This document shows, piece after piece, positions 27,516 to 36,842 of a stretch of 64,000 nucleotides of DNA; position 1 is the stretch's first letter; every line of letters starts with the position of its first letter. Origin of the DNA: Arthrobacter sp. H-02-3 (GTDB lineage Bacteria > Actinomycetota > Actinomycetes > Actinomycetales > Micrococcaceae); the NCBI RefSeq assembly GCF_003097355.1, contig NZ_PYUI01000002.1, positions 62,001 to 126,000 of the forward strand. The letters are read 5' to 3'. The position numbers and the translations under genes were made by a program. The notes under the pieces were generated by a model. That model ran no database searches, had not been told where the DNA came from, and saw only the letters and a list, made by a program, of their open reading frames with translations.

Positions 27516-27827
27516 AGAAACGGGGCTCCAGGCCGTCCCGGAACCGTTCGGCAGGCATGGTGTGCCCTGCGGCCGCTCCGACGAGGGGAGGACATGTCCA
27601 TTGTTGGGGACTGCGGGCGGGCACTTTGGCATTATGCCCAACCCTGGCGGCGAGGGGAGGGCATGTCCCGCGGCGGGAACCGCGGACAGACCGCTCCGCG
27701 GGGTGTTTGGCAGCCATGAGGTCTCCTTTGCGCTCTCCAGAAGCGTAACGTGCCGACTGCGGGGGCGCTCGGCCAGCGGCGGGGGATACGCTGGGAACGG
27801 ACCTTGAAATCTGCGGAAAGGGCGAAC
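27516..27827. repeat. Tandem 69-bp-period repeat; 43-nt dispersed element, copy B
   Basis: This 312-base divergent gap carries two copies, 69 bases apart, of GGCAT...GCCC...CGAGGGGAGG[AG]CATGTCC (27554-27599 and 27628-27668). The second copy aligns ungapped to the element at 24314-24356, with about 33 of 43 bases identical by hand count. It lies in the promoter region of both the amidase and the rhodanese genes. No gene is supported inside it. Confidence 0.7.
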
Positions 27828-28154
27828 ATGAGCGACTTCCACACCGTCAGCGTGTCTGGCATCCCCGATGGTGCCAAGATCCTTGATGTCCGCGAGGACT
27901 ATGAATGGGTCGCGGGCCACGCCGAGGGCGCCCTGCACATTCCCCTGGACCAGCTGCCCGCCCGGCTCGAGGAGCTCGACCCGGACGAGGACGTCTATGT
28001 CATTTGCCGTACAGGTGGCCGCTCCCACCGGGCCGCCCAGTGGCTCGTCGGCATGGGATATTCCGCGCTGAACGTGGCCGGCGGCATGGACCAGTGGGTA
28101 GAGACCGGCATGCCGCTCGTGTCCGACAACGGCCTCAAGCCAGTCATCCTGTAA
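27828..28154 (+). CDS. Single-domain rhodanese sulfurtransferase
   Basis: 108 residues, with catalytic Cys60 in the loop CRTGGRS, preceded by ILDVREDYEW and GALHIPLDQLP, and followed by GMGYSALNVAGGMDQW. It probably transfers sulfane sulfur in the cytosol. It resembles the rhodanese at 2794 in length and active-site position, but no CstR-type palindrome precedes it. GGAAAGGGCG lies before the ATG. The pheA gene follows after 18 bases, so the two may be co-transcribed, although no functional link is known. Confidence 0.92.
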   Translation: MSDFHTVSVSGIPDGAKILDVREDYEWVAGHAEGALHIPLDQLPARLEELDPDEDVYVICRTGGRSHRAAQWLVGMGYSALNVAGGMDQWVETGMPLVSDNGLKPVIL

Positions 28155-28172
28155 CCGAAGAAGGAAAAGCCG

Positions 28173-29156
28173 ATGCCCGCACCAACCGTCACGTACACAT
28201 TCCTCGGCCCCGAGGGGACCTTCACCGAGGCGGCCCTGATGCAGGTTCCGGACGCGGCGCACGCCATCCGCATTCCGGCCTCGAATGTCAACACGGCGCT
28301 GGACAAAGTGCGGGATGGCTCCGCCGATGCGGCCATGGTGCCGATCGAGAACTCCGTCGAGGGCGGCGTCACTGCGACCCTCGACGCCATCGCCACCGGC
28401 CAGGAACTCAGGATCCTCCGGGAGGCACTGGTGCCCATCAGCTTCGTCCTAGTGGCCAGGCCGGGCGTGGAGATCGGGGACATTCGGCGCGTCTCCACCC
28501 ACGGCCATGCCTGGGCCCAGTGCAGGCTCTGGGTGGACGCCAATATTCCTAATGCGGAATACATTCCCGGGTCTTCCACCGCCGCGGCCGCCATGGGCCT
28601 GCTGGACGCGGACGGCGTCCACTACGATGCCGCGATCTGCGCCCCGATCGTGGCCCAGGAACAGCCGGGCCTGTCCGTTCTTGCCGAAAACATCGGCGAC
28701 AACCCCGGCGCCGTCACCCGGTTCGTGCTGGTGGGCCGCCCGGGCGAACTGCCCGCCCGCACGGGAGCGGACAAGACCACGGTGGTGGTCCCACTGCCCG
28801 AGGACCGACCCGGTGCGCTGATGGAGATCCTGGACCAGTTCGCCACCCGCGGTGTCAACCTGAGCCGGATCGAATCCCGCCCCACCGGGCAGTATCTGGG
28901 CCATTACTTCTTCAGCATTGATGCCGACGGCCACGTGGCCGATGCCCGGGTGGCGGACGCGCTCGCGGGTCTCCACCGCATCAGCCCGGCCACTCGCTTC
29001 CTCGGCTCTTACCAGCGTGCGGACGGCCACCGCAGCATCGTGGCGCCGCATACCTCGGACCAAGCATTCCGGGCCGCGCATGCATGGGTCAGAGACATAC
29101 TGAGTGGCGCATCTGCCGTGGCGGAATATACCCCGGGGGCTTCGCCCAGAGCGTAG
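28173..29156 (+). CDS. pheA: Prephenate dehydratase
   Basis: A 327-residue enzyme of phenylalanine synthesis that converts prephenate to phenylpyruvate. The catalytic part opens YTFLGPEGTFTEAAL and has MVPIENSVEGGV and VTRFVLVG (Thr-Arg-Phe). The C-terminal ACT domain has the Phe-binding signatures PGALMEILDQFATRGVNLSR and IESRP, so feedback inhibition by phenylalanine is expected. There is no chorismate mutase domain, as is usual in actinobacteria. GAAGGAAAAG is placed before the ATG. Confidence 0.96.
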   Translation: MPAPTVTYTFLGPEGTFTEAALMQVPDAAHAIRIPASNVNTALDKVRDGSADAAMVPIENSVEGGVTATLDAIATGQELRILREALVPISFVLVARPGVEIGDIRRVSTHGHAWAQCRLWVDANIPNAEYIPGSSTAAAAMGLLDADGVHYDAAICAPIVAQEQPGLSVLAENIGDNPGAVTRFVLVGRPGELPARTGADKTTVVVPLPEDRPGALMEILDQFATRGVNLSRIESRPTGQYLGHYFFSIDADGHVADARVADALAGLHRISPATRFLGSYQRADGHRSIVAPHTSDQAFRAAHAWVRDILSGASAVAEYTPGASPRA

Positions 29157-29250
29157 GCAAATGCCTTCTGGTGCACTTCCACCGCTTCCCAACTGTGCGT
29201 ATGCTTGCCTGATCCATATTGGGGAAGTCCTCTACCGGAGGGAGCGGGTC

Positions 29251-29472
29251 ATGTCAGGAACCAGCACAGACAATGACGGCCAGGGAATGATTGTCAATCC
29301 CAAGCCGACAGCTGACAACCAGGACTGGGACGGCGACGACGCCGACCGCGCGGACCGTCTGCGCTTTGAAGAAGAGCAGGCAATGATCCGTGAGCAGTCC
29401 GAGGCCAGGGCCGCCAAAGCTGCAGCAGATGCGAAGAAGGCCGCAGACGCCAAGAAGGCCGCCAGCGCCTAG
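29251..29472 (+). CDS. Small charged protein, 73 aa, Ala/Lys-rich helical tail
   Basis: It begins MSGTSTDNDGQGMIVNPKPTADNQ. A glycine/aspartate-rich, probably disordered, first half is followed by a continuous charged helix (ADRLRFEEEQAMIREQSEARAAK) that ends in AADAKKAADAKKAASA repeats. There is no membrane segment, and it is not a family I can name. The start is well supported by GGAGGGAG, and a TATGCT -10-like hexamer lies at 29200-29205, about 45 bases upstream. Confidence 0.75.
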   Translation: MSGTSTDNDGQGMIVNPKPTADNQDWDGDDADRADRLRFEEEQAMIREQSEARAAKAAADAKKAADAKKAASA

Positions 29473-29513
29473 TCCCCCTCAGAGGAGCCGCCGTCAGACT
29501 AACCGGCGGGGGC

Positions 29514-30578
29514 CTAGTCGCCTCCCGCCCCGTCCTTGACCCGGACCAGCAGGGATCCCGGGGCCACCTGGACGGTGACCGTCGTGGCCTCGCCGGAAGG
29601 ATCGCCGTCGATCTGGGTAGGCATGGGTTCGGAGCACCGGATGGTGATCTTGCCGGAACGGTAATACGTCATGACCGGCAGATCCTTCTTGTGCTTCAGC
29701 ACGATCTTTGTGTACATCGCCAGCCAACCGATTGCACTGCGCGGGCTCATCACCACGACGTCGAGCATCCCGTCATCGATCATGGCCTGCGGGATAAAGT
29801 CGATTCCCCCGGGAATCAGGCCACAGTTCGCGAACAACACACTGCGGATCTTCCGCGACTGCTCAGGCTGGTCATCCAGCCCAATCGAGACCTTCTTGCG
29901 GCGCCCCGGGAGGTGCCGCACCCCGGCTTCCGTATACGCCAGCCAGCCCACGGCCTTCTTCAAACCGTCATTGGTATCACTGACCACCTCGGCGTCCATG
30001 CCCATGCCCGCGATCACCAGGAAAGTGTGCTCCGCTGACTCCCCGGTCCGCGCATTCTCCACGGTCATCCGCGCCGTATCGATGAACCGCTGGTGACCGA
30101 ATAGGGCCGCGTGCACGTTGCCCTGGAGGTCGTTGACCTCCAGATGCACATTGCGGGCCAGGAGGTTGCCGGTGCCGAGCGGAATCAGGCCCATGGCGGT
30201 GTCCGTCCCGGCAAGGACCTCGGCCACGACGCGCACCGTCCCGTCCCCGCCGCCGGCCAGGACGACGTCGGCCCCGCTGGCCACCGCCGCCCGCGCCTGC
30301 GAGAATCCGGGGTCCTCGGCGGTGGTTTCAAAGATGCGGGGCGGCTCCCAGCCGGCCTCGGCGCACGCCGCTTCAATGAGTGCCCGCGCCTCTGCCGAAC
30401 GGGCCTTGATGGGATTCAGGACCACGGCAACCTTCTGCCGCTCCAGGTCCGGGCTGTGGGTTTGCTCCCACACGGCACTGCGGGTGTGCTTGGCCCTCAG
30501 CCGGCGCACCCCCCACCAACTGGAGGCGGCAAACGCCAGGACCCCAGCGATGACGAGGTAGAGCAGCCAGTCGCGCAT
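29514..30578 (-). CDS. Diacylglycerol/lipid kinase family protein
   Basis: 354 residues with one N-terminal membrane helix ([20 protein letters not shown]). A DAGK catalytic domain follows, with the nucleotide loop GGGDGTVR (109-116) and [11 protein letters not shown] (133-143), both diagnostic. The C-terminal beta-domain ends with PTQIDGDP. It probably phosphorylates diacylglycerol, or a related lipid or sphingoid base, at the membrane with ATP. It is divergent from serS with 78 bases between the starts, so both promoters lie there. Confidence 0.92.
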   Translation of the reverse strand: MRDWLLYLVIAGVLAFAASSWWGVRRLRAKHTRSAVWEQTHSPDLERQKVAVVLNPIKARSAEARALIEAACAEAGWEPPRIFETTAEDPGFSQARAAVASGADVVLAGGGDGTVRVVAEVLAGTDTAMGLIPLGTGNLLARNVHLEVNDLQGNVHAALFGHQRFIDTARMTVENARTGESAEHTFLVIAGMGMDAEVVSDTNDGLKKAVGWLAYTEAGVRHLPGRRKKVSIGLDDQPEQSRKIRSVLFANCGLIPGGIDFIPQAMIDDGMLDVVVMSPRSAIGWLAMYTKIVLKHKKDLPVMTYYRSGKITIRCSEPMPTQIDGDPSGEATTVTVQVAPGSLLVRVKDGAGGD

Positions 30579-30644
30579 TGTAATCCAACAGTATCCCGCC
30601 AGCGCCCCGTGACCTGCTTGCCCGGTAACGCCGGCCGGATTGGA

Positions 30645-30656
30645 TACTCTTGTCTG
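30645..30656 (+). promoter_or_regulatory. Leaderless -10 of serS
   Basis: TACTCT at 30645-30650 is followed by 6 nt and then the GTG start. No ribosome-binding site is present. Confidence 0.5.
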
Positions 30657-31937
30657 GTGATCGACGTAAAAGACCTCAGCGAAAACCCGGACAAGTTCCG
30701 TGCCAGCCAGCGCGCCCGCGGCGCCGACGAATCCGCGGTGGACGCGATCATCGCCGCGGATTCGGCCAGGCGCGCGGCGCTGATCCGGTTCGAGAACCTG
30801 CGGGCCGAACAGAACGTGTTCGGCAAGAAGGTTGCGCAGGCCAAGGGCGAGGAAAAGCAGGCCCTCCTCGCCGAGGTCAAGGTCCTTGCCGCCTCCGTCA
30901 AGGCCGCATCGGCCGAGGCCGATGTAGCCCAGGCGGCCCAGGAGGAGCTGCTCCGCACCATCCCCAACCTGATCGAGGACGGCGTCCCGGCCGGCGGCGA
31001 GGACGACTACATCGTTGTCAAGACCGTCGGCACGCCACGCGAATTCCCCGACTTCGAGCCCCGGGACCACCTGGAGATCGGCGAGCTGATCGGGGCCATC
31101 GACATGGAACGCGGGGCGAAGGTGTCCGGTTCACGCTTCTACTTCCTGCGCGGCGTCGGCGCCCGGCTGGAAATGGCGCTGCTCCAGATGGCCATGGACC
31201 AGGCGATCGAGGCCGGGTTCGTCCCCATGATCACGCCCACCCTGGTCCGCCCGGAAACCATGCAGGGCACGGGCTTCGACGTCAAGCACGACGCCGAGAT
31301 CTACCGTCTCGCCGAAGACGACCTCTACCTTGTGGGCACCTCCGAAGTGGCCCTCGCCGGCTACCACGCCGACGAGATCCTGGACCTGTCGGAGGGTCCC
31401 ATCCGCTACGCGGGCCAGAGCTCCTGTTACCGCCGCGAGGCCGGCTCGCACGGCAAGGACACCCGCGGCATCATCCGGGTCCACCAGTTCAACAAGGTCG
31501 AAATGTTCATCTACACCACGGTCGAAGAGGCGGCTGCCGAGCACGCCCGCCTCCTGGCGTGGGAAGAGGAAATGCTGGCCAAGTGCGAGCTCCCGTACCG
31601 CGTGATTGACACGGCTGCCGGGGACCTGGGCAATTCCGCGGCCCGGAAGTACGACTGCGAAGCCTGGGTCCCCACCCAGGGCGCGTACCGGGAACTGACC
31701 TCGACGTCCAACTGCACCACCTTCCAGGCCCGCCGACTGAACATCCGCGAGCGTGTCCTGAACGAGGACGGTGCGCCCAAGGGCACCCGGGCCGTGGCCA
31801 CGCTCAACGGAACCCTGGCCACCACGCGCTGGATCGTCGCCATCCTGGAGCACCACCAGAACCCCGACGGCTCTGTCAACGTCCCCGCCGCCCTGCAGAA
31901 GTACCTCGGCGGCATGACGGTCTTCCCCGTTCTCTAA
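30657..31937 (+). CDS. serS: Seryl-tRNA synthetase
   Basis: A 426-residue class II synthetase that charges tRNA-Ser (and tRNA-Sec where present). The N-terminal antiparallel coiled-coil arm covers about 25-105. The catalytic core has motif 2 in [39 protein letters not shown], the serine-site [13 protein letters not shown] and motif 3 near [18 protein letters not shown]. It starts at GTG ([14 protein letters not shown]), a conserved SerRS beginning. The longer upstream frame is antisense to the lipid kinase gene and not coding. The HAD gene follows 148 bases downstream. Confidence 0.97.
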   Translation: MIDVKDLSENPDKFRASQRARGADESAVDAIIAADSARRAALIRFENLRAEQNVFGKKVAQAKGEEKQALLAEVKVLAASVKAASAEADVAQAAQEELLRTIPNLIEDGVPAGGEDDYIVVKTVGTPREFPDFEPRDHLEIGELIGAIDMERGAKVSGSRFYFLRGVGARLEMALLQMAMDQAIEAGFVPMITPTLVRPETMQGTGFDVKHDAEIYRLAEDDLYLVGTSEVALAGYHADEILDLSEGPIRYAGQSSCYRREAGSHGKDTRGIIRVHQFNKVEMFIYTTVEEAAAEHARLLAWEEEMLAKCELPYRVIDTAAGDLGNSAARKYDCEAWVPTQGAYRELTSTSNCTTFQARRLNIRERVLNEDGAPKGTRAVATLNGTLATTRWIVAILEHHQNPDGSVNVPAALQKYLGGMTVFPVL

Positions 31938-31979
31938 CCACCGACCCCTAACTACCAGCCGGGCCTCCGCCCGCCGCCG

Positions 31980-32019
31980 GGTAAACATTCACACTGTGGA
32001 CAGGCTGTGGGTGTTTACC
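31980..32019. other. Inverted repeat downstream of serS
   Basis: GGTAAACA and TGTTTACC are separated by 24 bases that can themselves pair weakly. It lies 43 bases after the serS stop and 67 before the HAD start. It could be a weak terminator or an operator for the HAD gene. Confidence 0.4.
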
Positions 32020-32085
32020 GCAAATTCACGCCCTGCTGTGGCCTGAGTCCTAGCGGCAGTCGGGGGTCTCTGCTCTACTTGTGAG

Positions 32086-32988
32086 ATGACAACCATGACT
32101 GAATCCTCAGTCGCCGGCAACGATGACCGGCGCACCACACACGAGAACAACTTGCAGAACACCGAGGCCCGGAACAACACGGCCCCGAAGAGCCCCGGCG
32201 ACAAGATGATGGTCGCCCTGGATGTCGACGGCACCCTGGTGGATCACGACGGCCACATGTCGGTCCCGGTCCGCGAGGCCGCCCAGGCCGTCGTGGCCGC
32301 GGGCCACCACGTCACGATCGCCACGGGCCGCTCGCTCAACGCCACGCTGCCGGTCATCGAGCACATCGGGATCGAGAACGGTTACGCGGTTTGCTCCAAC
32401 GGCGGCGTGATCCTGCGCGTCGACTCCGGACTGTCCGACGGCTACGAGGTAATCCACAAGGCAACCTTCGACCCCGGTCCGGCCCTCCGCGCCCTGCGCA
32501 AGCGGCTGCCCTCGGCCAAATACGCCCTCGAGGACGAATCCGGCAACTTCCTGTCCACCGAGCGCTTCCAGGACGCCAGCTTCGGCGTCGAGGCGGTCGG
32601 CGTCGACTTCCAGACCATGCTGGAGGCAACCGCCGTCCGCGTGGTGGTCTTCAGCTCGGAGAACACCCCGGAGGAGTTCAACGCCGCGATCCGCCACATC
32701 GGGCTTGCCGGCGTGACCTATTCGGTGGGCTGGACGGCGTGGCTGGACATTGCCGCCGCCGGCGTCACGAAGGCCAGCGCGCTGGAACACCTCCGCGGCC
32801 GGCTCAGCATCGAAGCACACCGCACAATCGCCGTCGGCGACGGCCGCAACGACATCGAGATGCTGACCTGGGCGCGCCGCGGTGTGGCCATGGGGCAGGC
32901 CCCGGTGGAAGTGATTGCCGCGGCCGATGAGGTGACGAAGTCGGTTTACGACGACGGCGCCGCGCACGTACTGCGCAGCCTCCTTTAG
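32086..32988 (+). CDS. Cof-type HAD-superfamily phosphatase
   Basis: 300 residues. A polar extension of about 40 residues precedes the HAD core. Motif I is VALDVDGTLVD (Asp46, Asp48), the next segments are VTIATGRSLN and VCSNGGV, and motif IV is VGDGRNDIEMLTWA near 250. A C2-type cap lies between. The substrate is unknown. It is the second Cof-like enzyme in the window; the first, at 6302, lacks the N-terminal extension. TCTACT lies 6 nt before the ATG, a partial match to the leaderless arrangement. An alternative ATG lies at 32095. Confidence 0.9.
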   Translation: MTTMTESSVAGNDDRRTTHENNLQNTEARNNTAPKSPGDKMMVALDVDGTLVDHDGHMSVPVREAAQAVVAAGHHVTIATGRSLNATLPVIEHIGIENGYAVCSNGGVILRVDSGLSDGYEVIHKATFDPGPALRALRKRLPSAKYALEDESGNFLSTERFQDASFGVEAVGVDFQTMLEATAVRVVVFSSENTPEEFNAAIRHIGLAGVTYSVGWTAWLDIAAAGVTKASALEHLRGRLSIEAHRTIAVGDGRNDIEMLTWARRGVAMGQAPVEVIAAADEVTKSVYDDGAAHVLRSLL

Positions 32989-32999
32989 ACGCCCGGCCG

Positions 33000-33023
33000 G
33001 GCGGTCCGGGAGCCCGGACCGCC
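33000..33023. terminator. Bidirectional hairpin between convergent genes
   Basis: The 11-base arms GGCGGTCCGGG and CCCGGACCGCC meet with a 2-nt gap, midway between the stop codons of the HAD gene and the HTH gene. Confidence 0.6.
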
Positions 33024-33042
33024 GCGGCCAGCGGATGTCGGG

Positions 33043-33642
33043 CTAGCGGACGTCGAGGATGAGGCCCAGGAGCCGGGCCGCCGCGGGACGAGCCGCGTGT
33101 TCTTCGTTCCACTGGGACCGGGCCACGGCCTTGCTGACGGCCTGCGTGGTGATCCCGAGTTCCTCGGCGACGGCCTTCTGCTGGCCGCGGACTCCCGGAG
33201 TGAGCAGATCCAGGACCCGCCATTCGGCGTGGCTGCGGTCGTGCACAATGTGGCCCAGGAGGCGCAGCACGGCCTCGGCTTCCGCGGCGAGGTCCGCCAG
33301 CGGGCCCTCCACGGCCACCCGGATGCGGTCCTTGCCGTTCCGCAGGCGGTCCACGGCGCGCCGGGCATAGATTAGCCCGTGGCCGGAGGCGTCTTTGATC
33401 TGGTTCGGCAGGGGTTCGTTCACCGGGCCCACCCCGATGCCCACATACCAGCTGCCGCTGCGCAGGGCGATCATGGCCGCCTCCACCGCCTGATGCGGAC
33501 AGTCCACGATGCCCTGGACCTCGTCCTCCACGGAGCGGTCGAAATCAAGGCGCGCCGGGATGTGCCGCAGGTCCTTCAAGAGCTGCGGCACGCGGTCGCC
33601 GTCGCGCCGGCTGTCGGTTTGATTGATGGTCAGCGTGAACAT
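33043..33642 (-). CDS. SatD-like/HTH DNA-binding protein
   Basis: A 199-residue cytosolic protein. The N-terminal half starts MFTLTINQTDSRRDGDRVP and has ALRSGSWYVGIGVGPVNEPLP and GLIYARRAVDRLRN, resembling the SatD-like small regulatory proteins. The C-terminal half contains an HTH, GQQKAVAEELGITTQAVSKAV, about 155-175. It is possibly a nucleotide- or stress-responsive regulator; targets are unknown. TAGTGT lies 10 nt upstream of the ATG, leaving a leader of only a few bases. Confidence 0.7.
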   Translation of the reverse strand: MFTLTINQTDSRRDGDRVPQLLKDLRHIPARLDFDRSVEDEVQGIVDCPHQAVEAAMIALRSGSWYVGIGVGPVNEPLPNQIKDASGHGLIYARRAVDRLRNGKDRIRVAVEGPLADLAAEAEAVLRLLGHIVHDRSHAEWRVLDLLTPGVRGQQKAVAEELGITTQAVSKAVARSQWNEEHAARPAAARLLGLILDVR

Positions 33643-33722
33643 TCTGGATCACACACTACCCGGTGGCAGTTCGGGGGCAAGTTGCCGGCAGGGCCGCCAT
33701 GCCGGGGCCGTAACAGAGGCGG

Positions 33723-34478
33723 CTAGCCGCCCTCGAGCCCGGAAAGATGCCCGGACGGCAGGTGGATCCAGCCCTCGCTCACGGCTGCCGCGGCATCGCC
33801 GGGCCCGGGGCGCAGTGTTTGCCCCAGACTGACGGCCCGTGCCGTCAGCGAAGCGATGACGGCATCAAACATGTCATCGGAGGCGGCAAGGTCATCCCGG
33901 TACCCCGCCAGGTCCAGCCAAGGGGCTTTCAGGGTCAGATCCGCCAGCGCCAAGGACAGCTTCTCCGCTTCCGGGGCTCCGCGTCCCTTGTAGCCGCGGG
34001 CCTGGATCCCCCAGAGTTTCAGGGATGCCGCGGGATAAACCTCGGCGAGGCGGCCGGAGCCGTCCCGGGCCTGCGGCCCCGCGTCCCGGGCGATCTTGGC
34101 CTGGATCACGGCGCACCGCATGGCCGGGTGGGCCAATCGGTCAGCGGACACGCTGAGCGGAATCAGCCCGGTTCTGGCCGTGACGAACCGGTCGGTGTCC
34201 CGGTAGGCGAGCAGGCGGCGGCCCTCGATCCCGTCGTAGCCGAGCACCGGCCCGGCGTCGAAAGCCAGGTGCCCCGCAAGGAAGGGAAGGAAGGCGTCCG
34301 GCCAGCCCAAGGGGCAGTCAACCCCGGTCATATCGCTGCTGCCGAAGAGCCTGACGATCTCCTCGTCGCCGACGTCCAGGGACAGATGCGCCAGGTGCGC
34401 GGCGCCGTCGGCCCATTCGATGACGGCCACGGCCGTCTTCTTCGCAGCCGCAGCGAGGTCGACGCCGAGGGTCCTCAC
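33723..34478 (-). CDS. DUF429 domain-containing protein
   Basis: A 251-residue cytosolic protein of the DUF429 family, with an RNase H-like fold beginning RTLGVDLAAAAKKTAVAVIEW. The acidic positions VDLA, GVDCPLGWP and SDDMFDAVIASLTA would form the metal site of such a fold, and EVYPAASLKLWG is a family landmark. No function has been established for the family. It follows the pyrophosphatase gene on the same strand, but a strong terminator hairpin separates them, so it has its own promoter. Confidence 0.85.
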   Translation of the reverse strand: MRTLGVDLAAAAKKTAVAVIEWADGAAHLAHLSLDVGDEEIVRLFGSSDMTGVDCPLGWPDAFLPFLAGHLAFDAGPVLGYDGIEGRRLLAYRDTDRFVTARTGLIPLSVSADRLAHPAMRCAVIQAKIARDAGPQARDGSGRLAEVYPAASLKLWGIQARGYKGRGAPEAEKLSLALADLTLKAPWLDLAGYRDDLAASDDMFDAVIASLTARAVSLGQTLRPGPGDAAAAVSEGWIHLPSGHLSGLEGG

Positions 34479-34498
34479 CGGTGTGCCCGCACGCCATG

Positions 34499-34565
34499 AA
34501 AAAACGCGGGGTCACGCACCGCCCGTTCCGGAGCTCCGGAACGGCAGTATGTGACCCCGCGTTGC
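34499..34565 (-). terminator. Terminator of ppa, GCAACGCGGGGTCA hairpin family member 1
   Basis: On the minus strand GCAACGCGGGGTCAC pairs with GTGACCCCGCGTT and runs straight into six T residues, a textbook intrinsic terminator. A 20-base perfect palindrome (CGTTCCGGAGCTCCGGAACG) forms an inner stem. The outer arms match two other hairpins in the window. Confidence 0.85.
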
Positions 34566-34578
34566 AGTGTGGAAACGA

Positions 34579-35070
34579 CTAGTGTCCGGCAGCCGGAACG
34601 TAGCGCTTGATGGAGGCCTCGAGCTCGGCCTCGGCGGCGGCGCGGTCGCCCCAGCCCTCGGCCTTGACCCACTTGCCCGGCTCCAGGTCCTTGTAGCGGG
34701 TGAAGAAGTGCTCGATTTCCCTGATCAGGAACTCGCTGACGTCGCTGATTTCCTTGATGTGGTCAAAGCGCGCATCGGTCGGCACGCAGAGGACCTTGGC
34801 GTCGCCGCCGCCGTCGTCGGTCATGTTGAAGACGCCGATCGGGCGGGACTCGACGATCACGCCGGGGTAGAGGTCGAAGTCCTGCAGGAGCACCAGCGCA
34901 TCCAGCGGATCTCCGTCCTCCCCCAGGGTGTTCTCGAAGAAACCGTAGTGGGTGGGGTACTGCATCGACGTGAAAAGGACGCGGTCCAGGCGGACGCGGC
35001 CGGTCTCGTGGTCGACTTCGTACTTGACGCGCGATCCCTTGGGGATCTCGATAGTCACGTCATGCTTCAT
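34579..35070 (-). CDS. ppa: Inorganic pyrophosphatase (family I)
   Basis: A 163-residue cytosolic enzyme that hydrolyses pyrophosphate and pulls biosynthetic reactions forward. The family I landmarks are [42 protein letters not shown] (including the D-G-D-P-L-D metal site) and [13 protein letters not shown]. The length is typical of bacterial hexameric enzymes. It is transcribed divergently from dacB and ends in a strong terminator. Confidence 0.97.
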   Translation of the reverse strand: MKHDVTIEIPKGSRVKYEVDHETGRVRLDRVLFTSMQYPTHYGFFENTLGEDGDPLDALVLLQDFDLYPGVIVESRPIGVFNMTDDGGGDAKVLCVPTDARFDHIKEISDVSEFLIREIEHFFTRYKDLEPGKWVKAEGWGDRAAAEAELEASIKRYVPAAGH

Positions 35071-35214
35071 GGAATGCTCCTTGACGACTTCAGGGGGTGC
35101 GCGGCACGTGCATTAGGGCCGTCGGTGCCGCCGACTACTATTGAGGATATAGCGAGAGGCGCTGGTTTCAGGAACTAGTGGGGACATTTCAGGACTATAA
35201 GGACCAGCAGCAGC

Positions 35215-36732
35215 ATGAAACCGAGAACCAGCCCCGAGGGCACCAGGCCGGTGCCCGGCAGGCGTCGGGGGATCCTCGTGCTGCTGCTCCAGAGCCTCCT
35301 GGTGGCGGCCGTGGCACTGCCGGCCGGCATCGCCGTCGCCCCGGCTTTCCTCGGCCCGGACCGGTCCCCGGACGCATCCCGGGCAGCCCCGCCCTGGCAG
35401 CAGGTCCCCGCCACACTGAGCGATTCCAACGGATCAGACGGGATCGGTCCCCTCACTGATACCGCACCCGTTCCCGCCGGCGCCGCCCTCTCGGACCGGC
35501 TCAACGAGACCCTGAGGACCGACGGCGGCGGCACCTTCACCGGGATCGTCCAAGACGCGGCCACGGGGCAGGTGCTCTTTGACCGGTCCGCCGACGAGGC
35601 CCGCATTCCGGCGTCGAATATGAAGCTCCTCACAGCCAGCGCGGCCCTGCGCGTCATGGGCCCCGACCACCGCTTCAGCACCCGGGTTTTGGCAGGGCCC
35701 ACGCCCGGGTCGGTGGTGCTGGCCGGCGGCGGAGACGTACTCCTGGGGGCGGGCGAATCCGATCCCGGGGCGGTCCTCGGCCGTGCCGGGCTGGCCACGC
35801 TCGCCCAGGCCACCGTCCGGGCACTCCAGGACGGTGGCGCCGGCAGCGGCGACGGCGGCGGCGCAGCCACCGGCACCGTGCGCGTCCTGCTCGATGACTC
35901 CCTCTTCACCGGCCCGCCGCTCCGACAGGCCTGGAGTCCCGAGGACGTCGCCGCCGGCGAAATGGCCTCGGTGTATCCGCTGGCACTGAACTCGGCCCGG
36001 TTCGATCCCGCCAAAACCACCGGACCCCGCCCGCAGGACGCCGCCATGACTGCCGCCGAGGCCTTCGCCGCCCGGCTCACGGCGGCTGCCGCGGCGGCGG
36101 GGCTGACCGTGGCACCGGGCGTCGCCCGCGTTCAGGCCGGTGCCACGCCGGACAGTGCCCACGCGAAAGTCCTGGCCGAGGTCCAGTCCGCCACGGTGGG
36201 GCAGCAGGTGGACCTCATGCTGCAGACCTCGGACAACTACCTCGCCGAGGTGATGGGACGGATGACCGCCCTCGGCGCCGGCCGGCCCGGCAGCGGCGAC
36301 GACGCCATCGCCGCCGTGCTGCAGCAGGTCAAGGACCTGGGCGTTTCCACGGATGCGCTCCGGGCCGCGGATGTCTCCGGCCTGGCCCCGGCCGATCAGG
36401 TCTCGGCCCGGCAACTCACGGACGTGGTCCGGGCTATGACCTCCGGCACGGACACCAGGCTGCGCGCCGCCCTCGCAGGCTTCCCGGTCGCCGGGCTCAC
36501 CGGCACCCTGGGGGGCCGGTACACGGACGCCGCGACGGCCGCCGGGGCCGGGCTGGTGCGCGCCAAGACAGGCACGTTGAACACGGTAATCGCGCTCAGC
36601 GGGTACGTCGTGGACGCCGACGGCCGGCTGCTGGTCTTCTCCTTCGTGGGCAACGGGCTGACCCCCGGCGCCGCGAACAAGGCCGCCCTGGACCGCTCCG
36701 CCTCCGTCCTGGCCGGCTGCGGCTGCCGCTGA
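35215..36732 (+). CDS. dacB: D-Ala-D-Ala carboxypeptidase/endopeptidase (PBP4, S13)
   Basis: A 505-residue class C low-molecular-weight penicillin-binding protein that trims or cleaves peptidoglycan cross-links outside the membrane. There is one N-terminal hydrophobic anchor (about 20-45). The active-site motifs are SNMK (Ser134-Lys137), SDN near 338 and KTGT near 451. A Gly/Ala-rich insertion (GGAGSGDGGGAATG) lies in the middle. It is the first gene of the run through the zinc protease, tilS and hpt. No strong ribosome site is visible. Confidence 0.94.
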   Translation: MKPRTSPEGTRPVPGRRRGILVLLLQSLLVAAVALPAGIAVAPAFLGPDRSPDASRAAPPWQQVPATLSDSNGSDGIGPLTDTAPVPAGAALSDRLNETLRTDGGGTFTGIVQDAATGQVLFDRSADEARIPASNMKLLTASAALRVMGPDHRFSTRVLAGPTPGSVVLAGGGDVLLGAGESDPGAVLGRAGLATLAQATVRALQDGGAGSGDGGGAATGTVRVLLDDSLFTGPPLRQAWSPEDVAAGEMASVYPLALNSARFDPAKTTGPRPQDAAMTAAEAFAARLTAAAAAAGLTVAPGVARVQAGATPDSAHAKVLAEVQSATVGQQVDLMLQTSDNYLAEVMGRMTALGAGRPGSGDDAIAAVLQQVKDLGVSTDALRAADVSGLAPADQVSARQLTDVVRAMTSGTDTRLRAALAGFPVAGLTGTLGGRYTDAATAAGAGLVRAKTGTLNTVIALSGYVVDADGRLLVFSFVGNGLTPGAANKAALDRSASVLAGCGCR

Positions 36733-36842
36733 CCGGCGGAGTGCCGCCCTGAACCTGCGCGCGGCCGGTTCAACTGCCGGGTTCGCCGGCCGGTTCGCCG
36801 GTCAGCGAAAATTAAGGCGGATAGTCGGGGCCCTGTGATCTG

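Noticed and set aside
27508..27717. A 69-codon minus-strand frame starting MAAKHPAERS and entering the repeat DNA
   Set aside because: It lies across the ACATGTCC repeats and the amidase start, has no ribosome site and its translation is low-complexity.
26088..28262. A 724-codon reading of the amidase frame
   Set aside because: The extension runs antisense through the rhodanese gene. The amidase family start fits TTG 27515 with a GGAG site.
31938..32085. A tRNA gene next to serS
   Set aside because: The GGTAAACA inverted repeat has no cloverleaf, no T-loop GGTTCRA and no CCA-proximal pairing.
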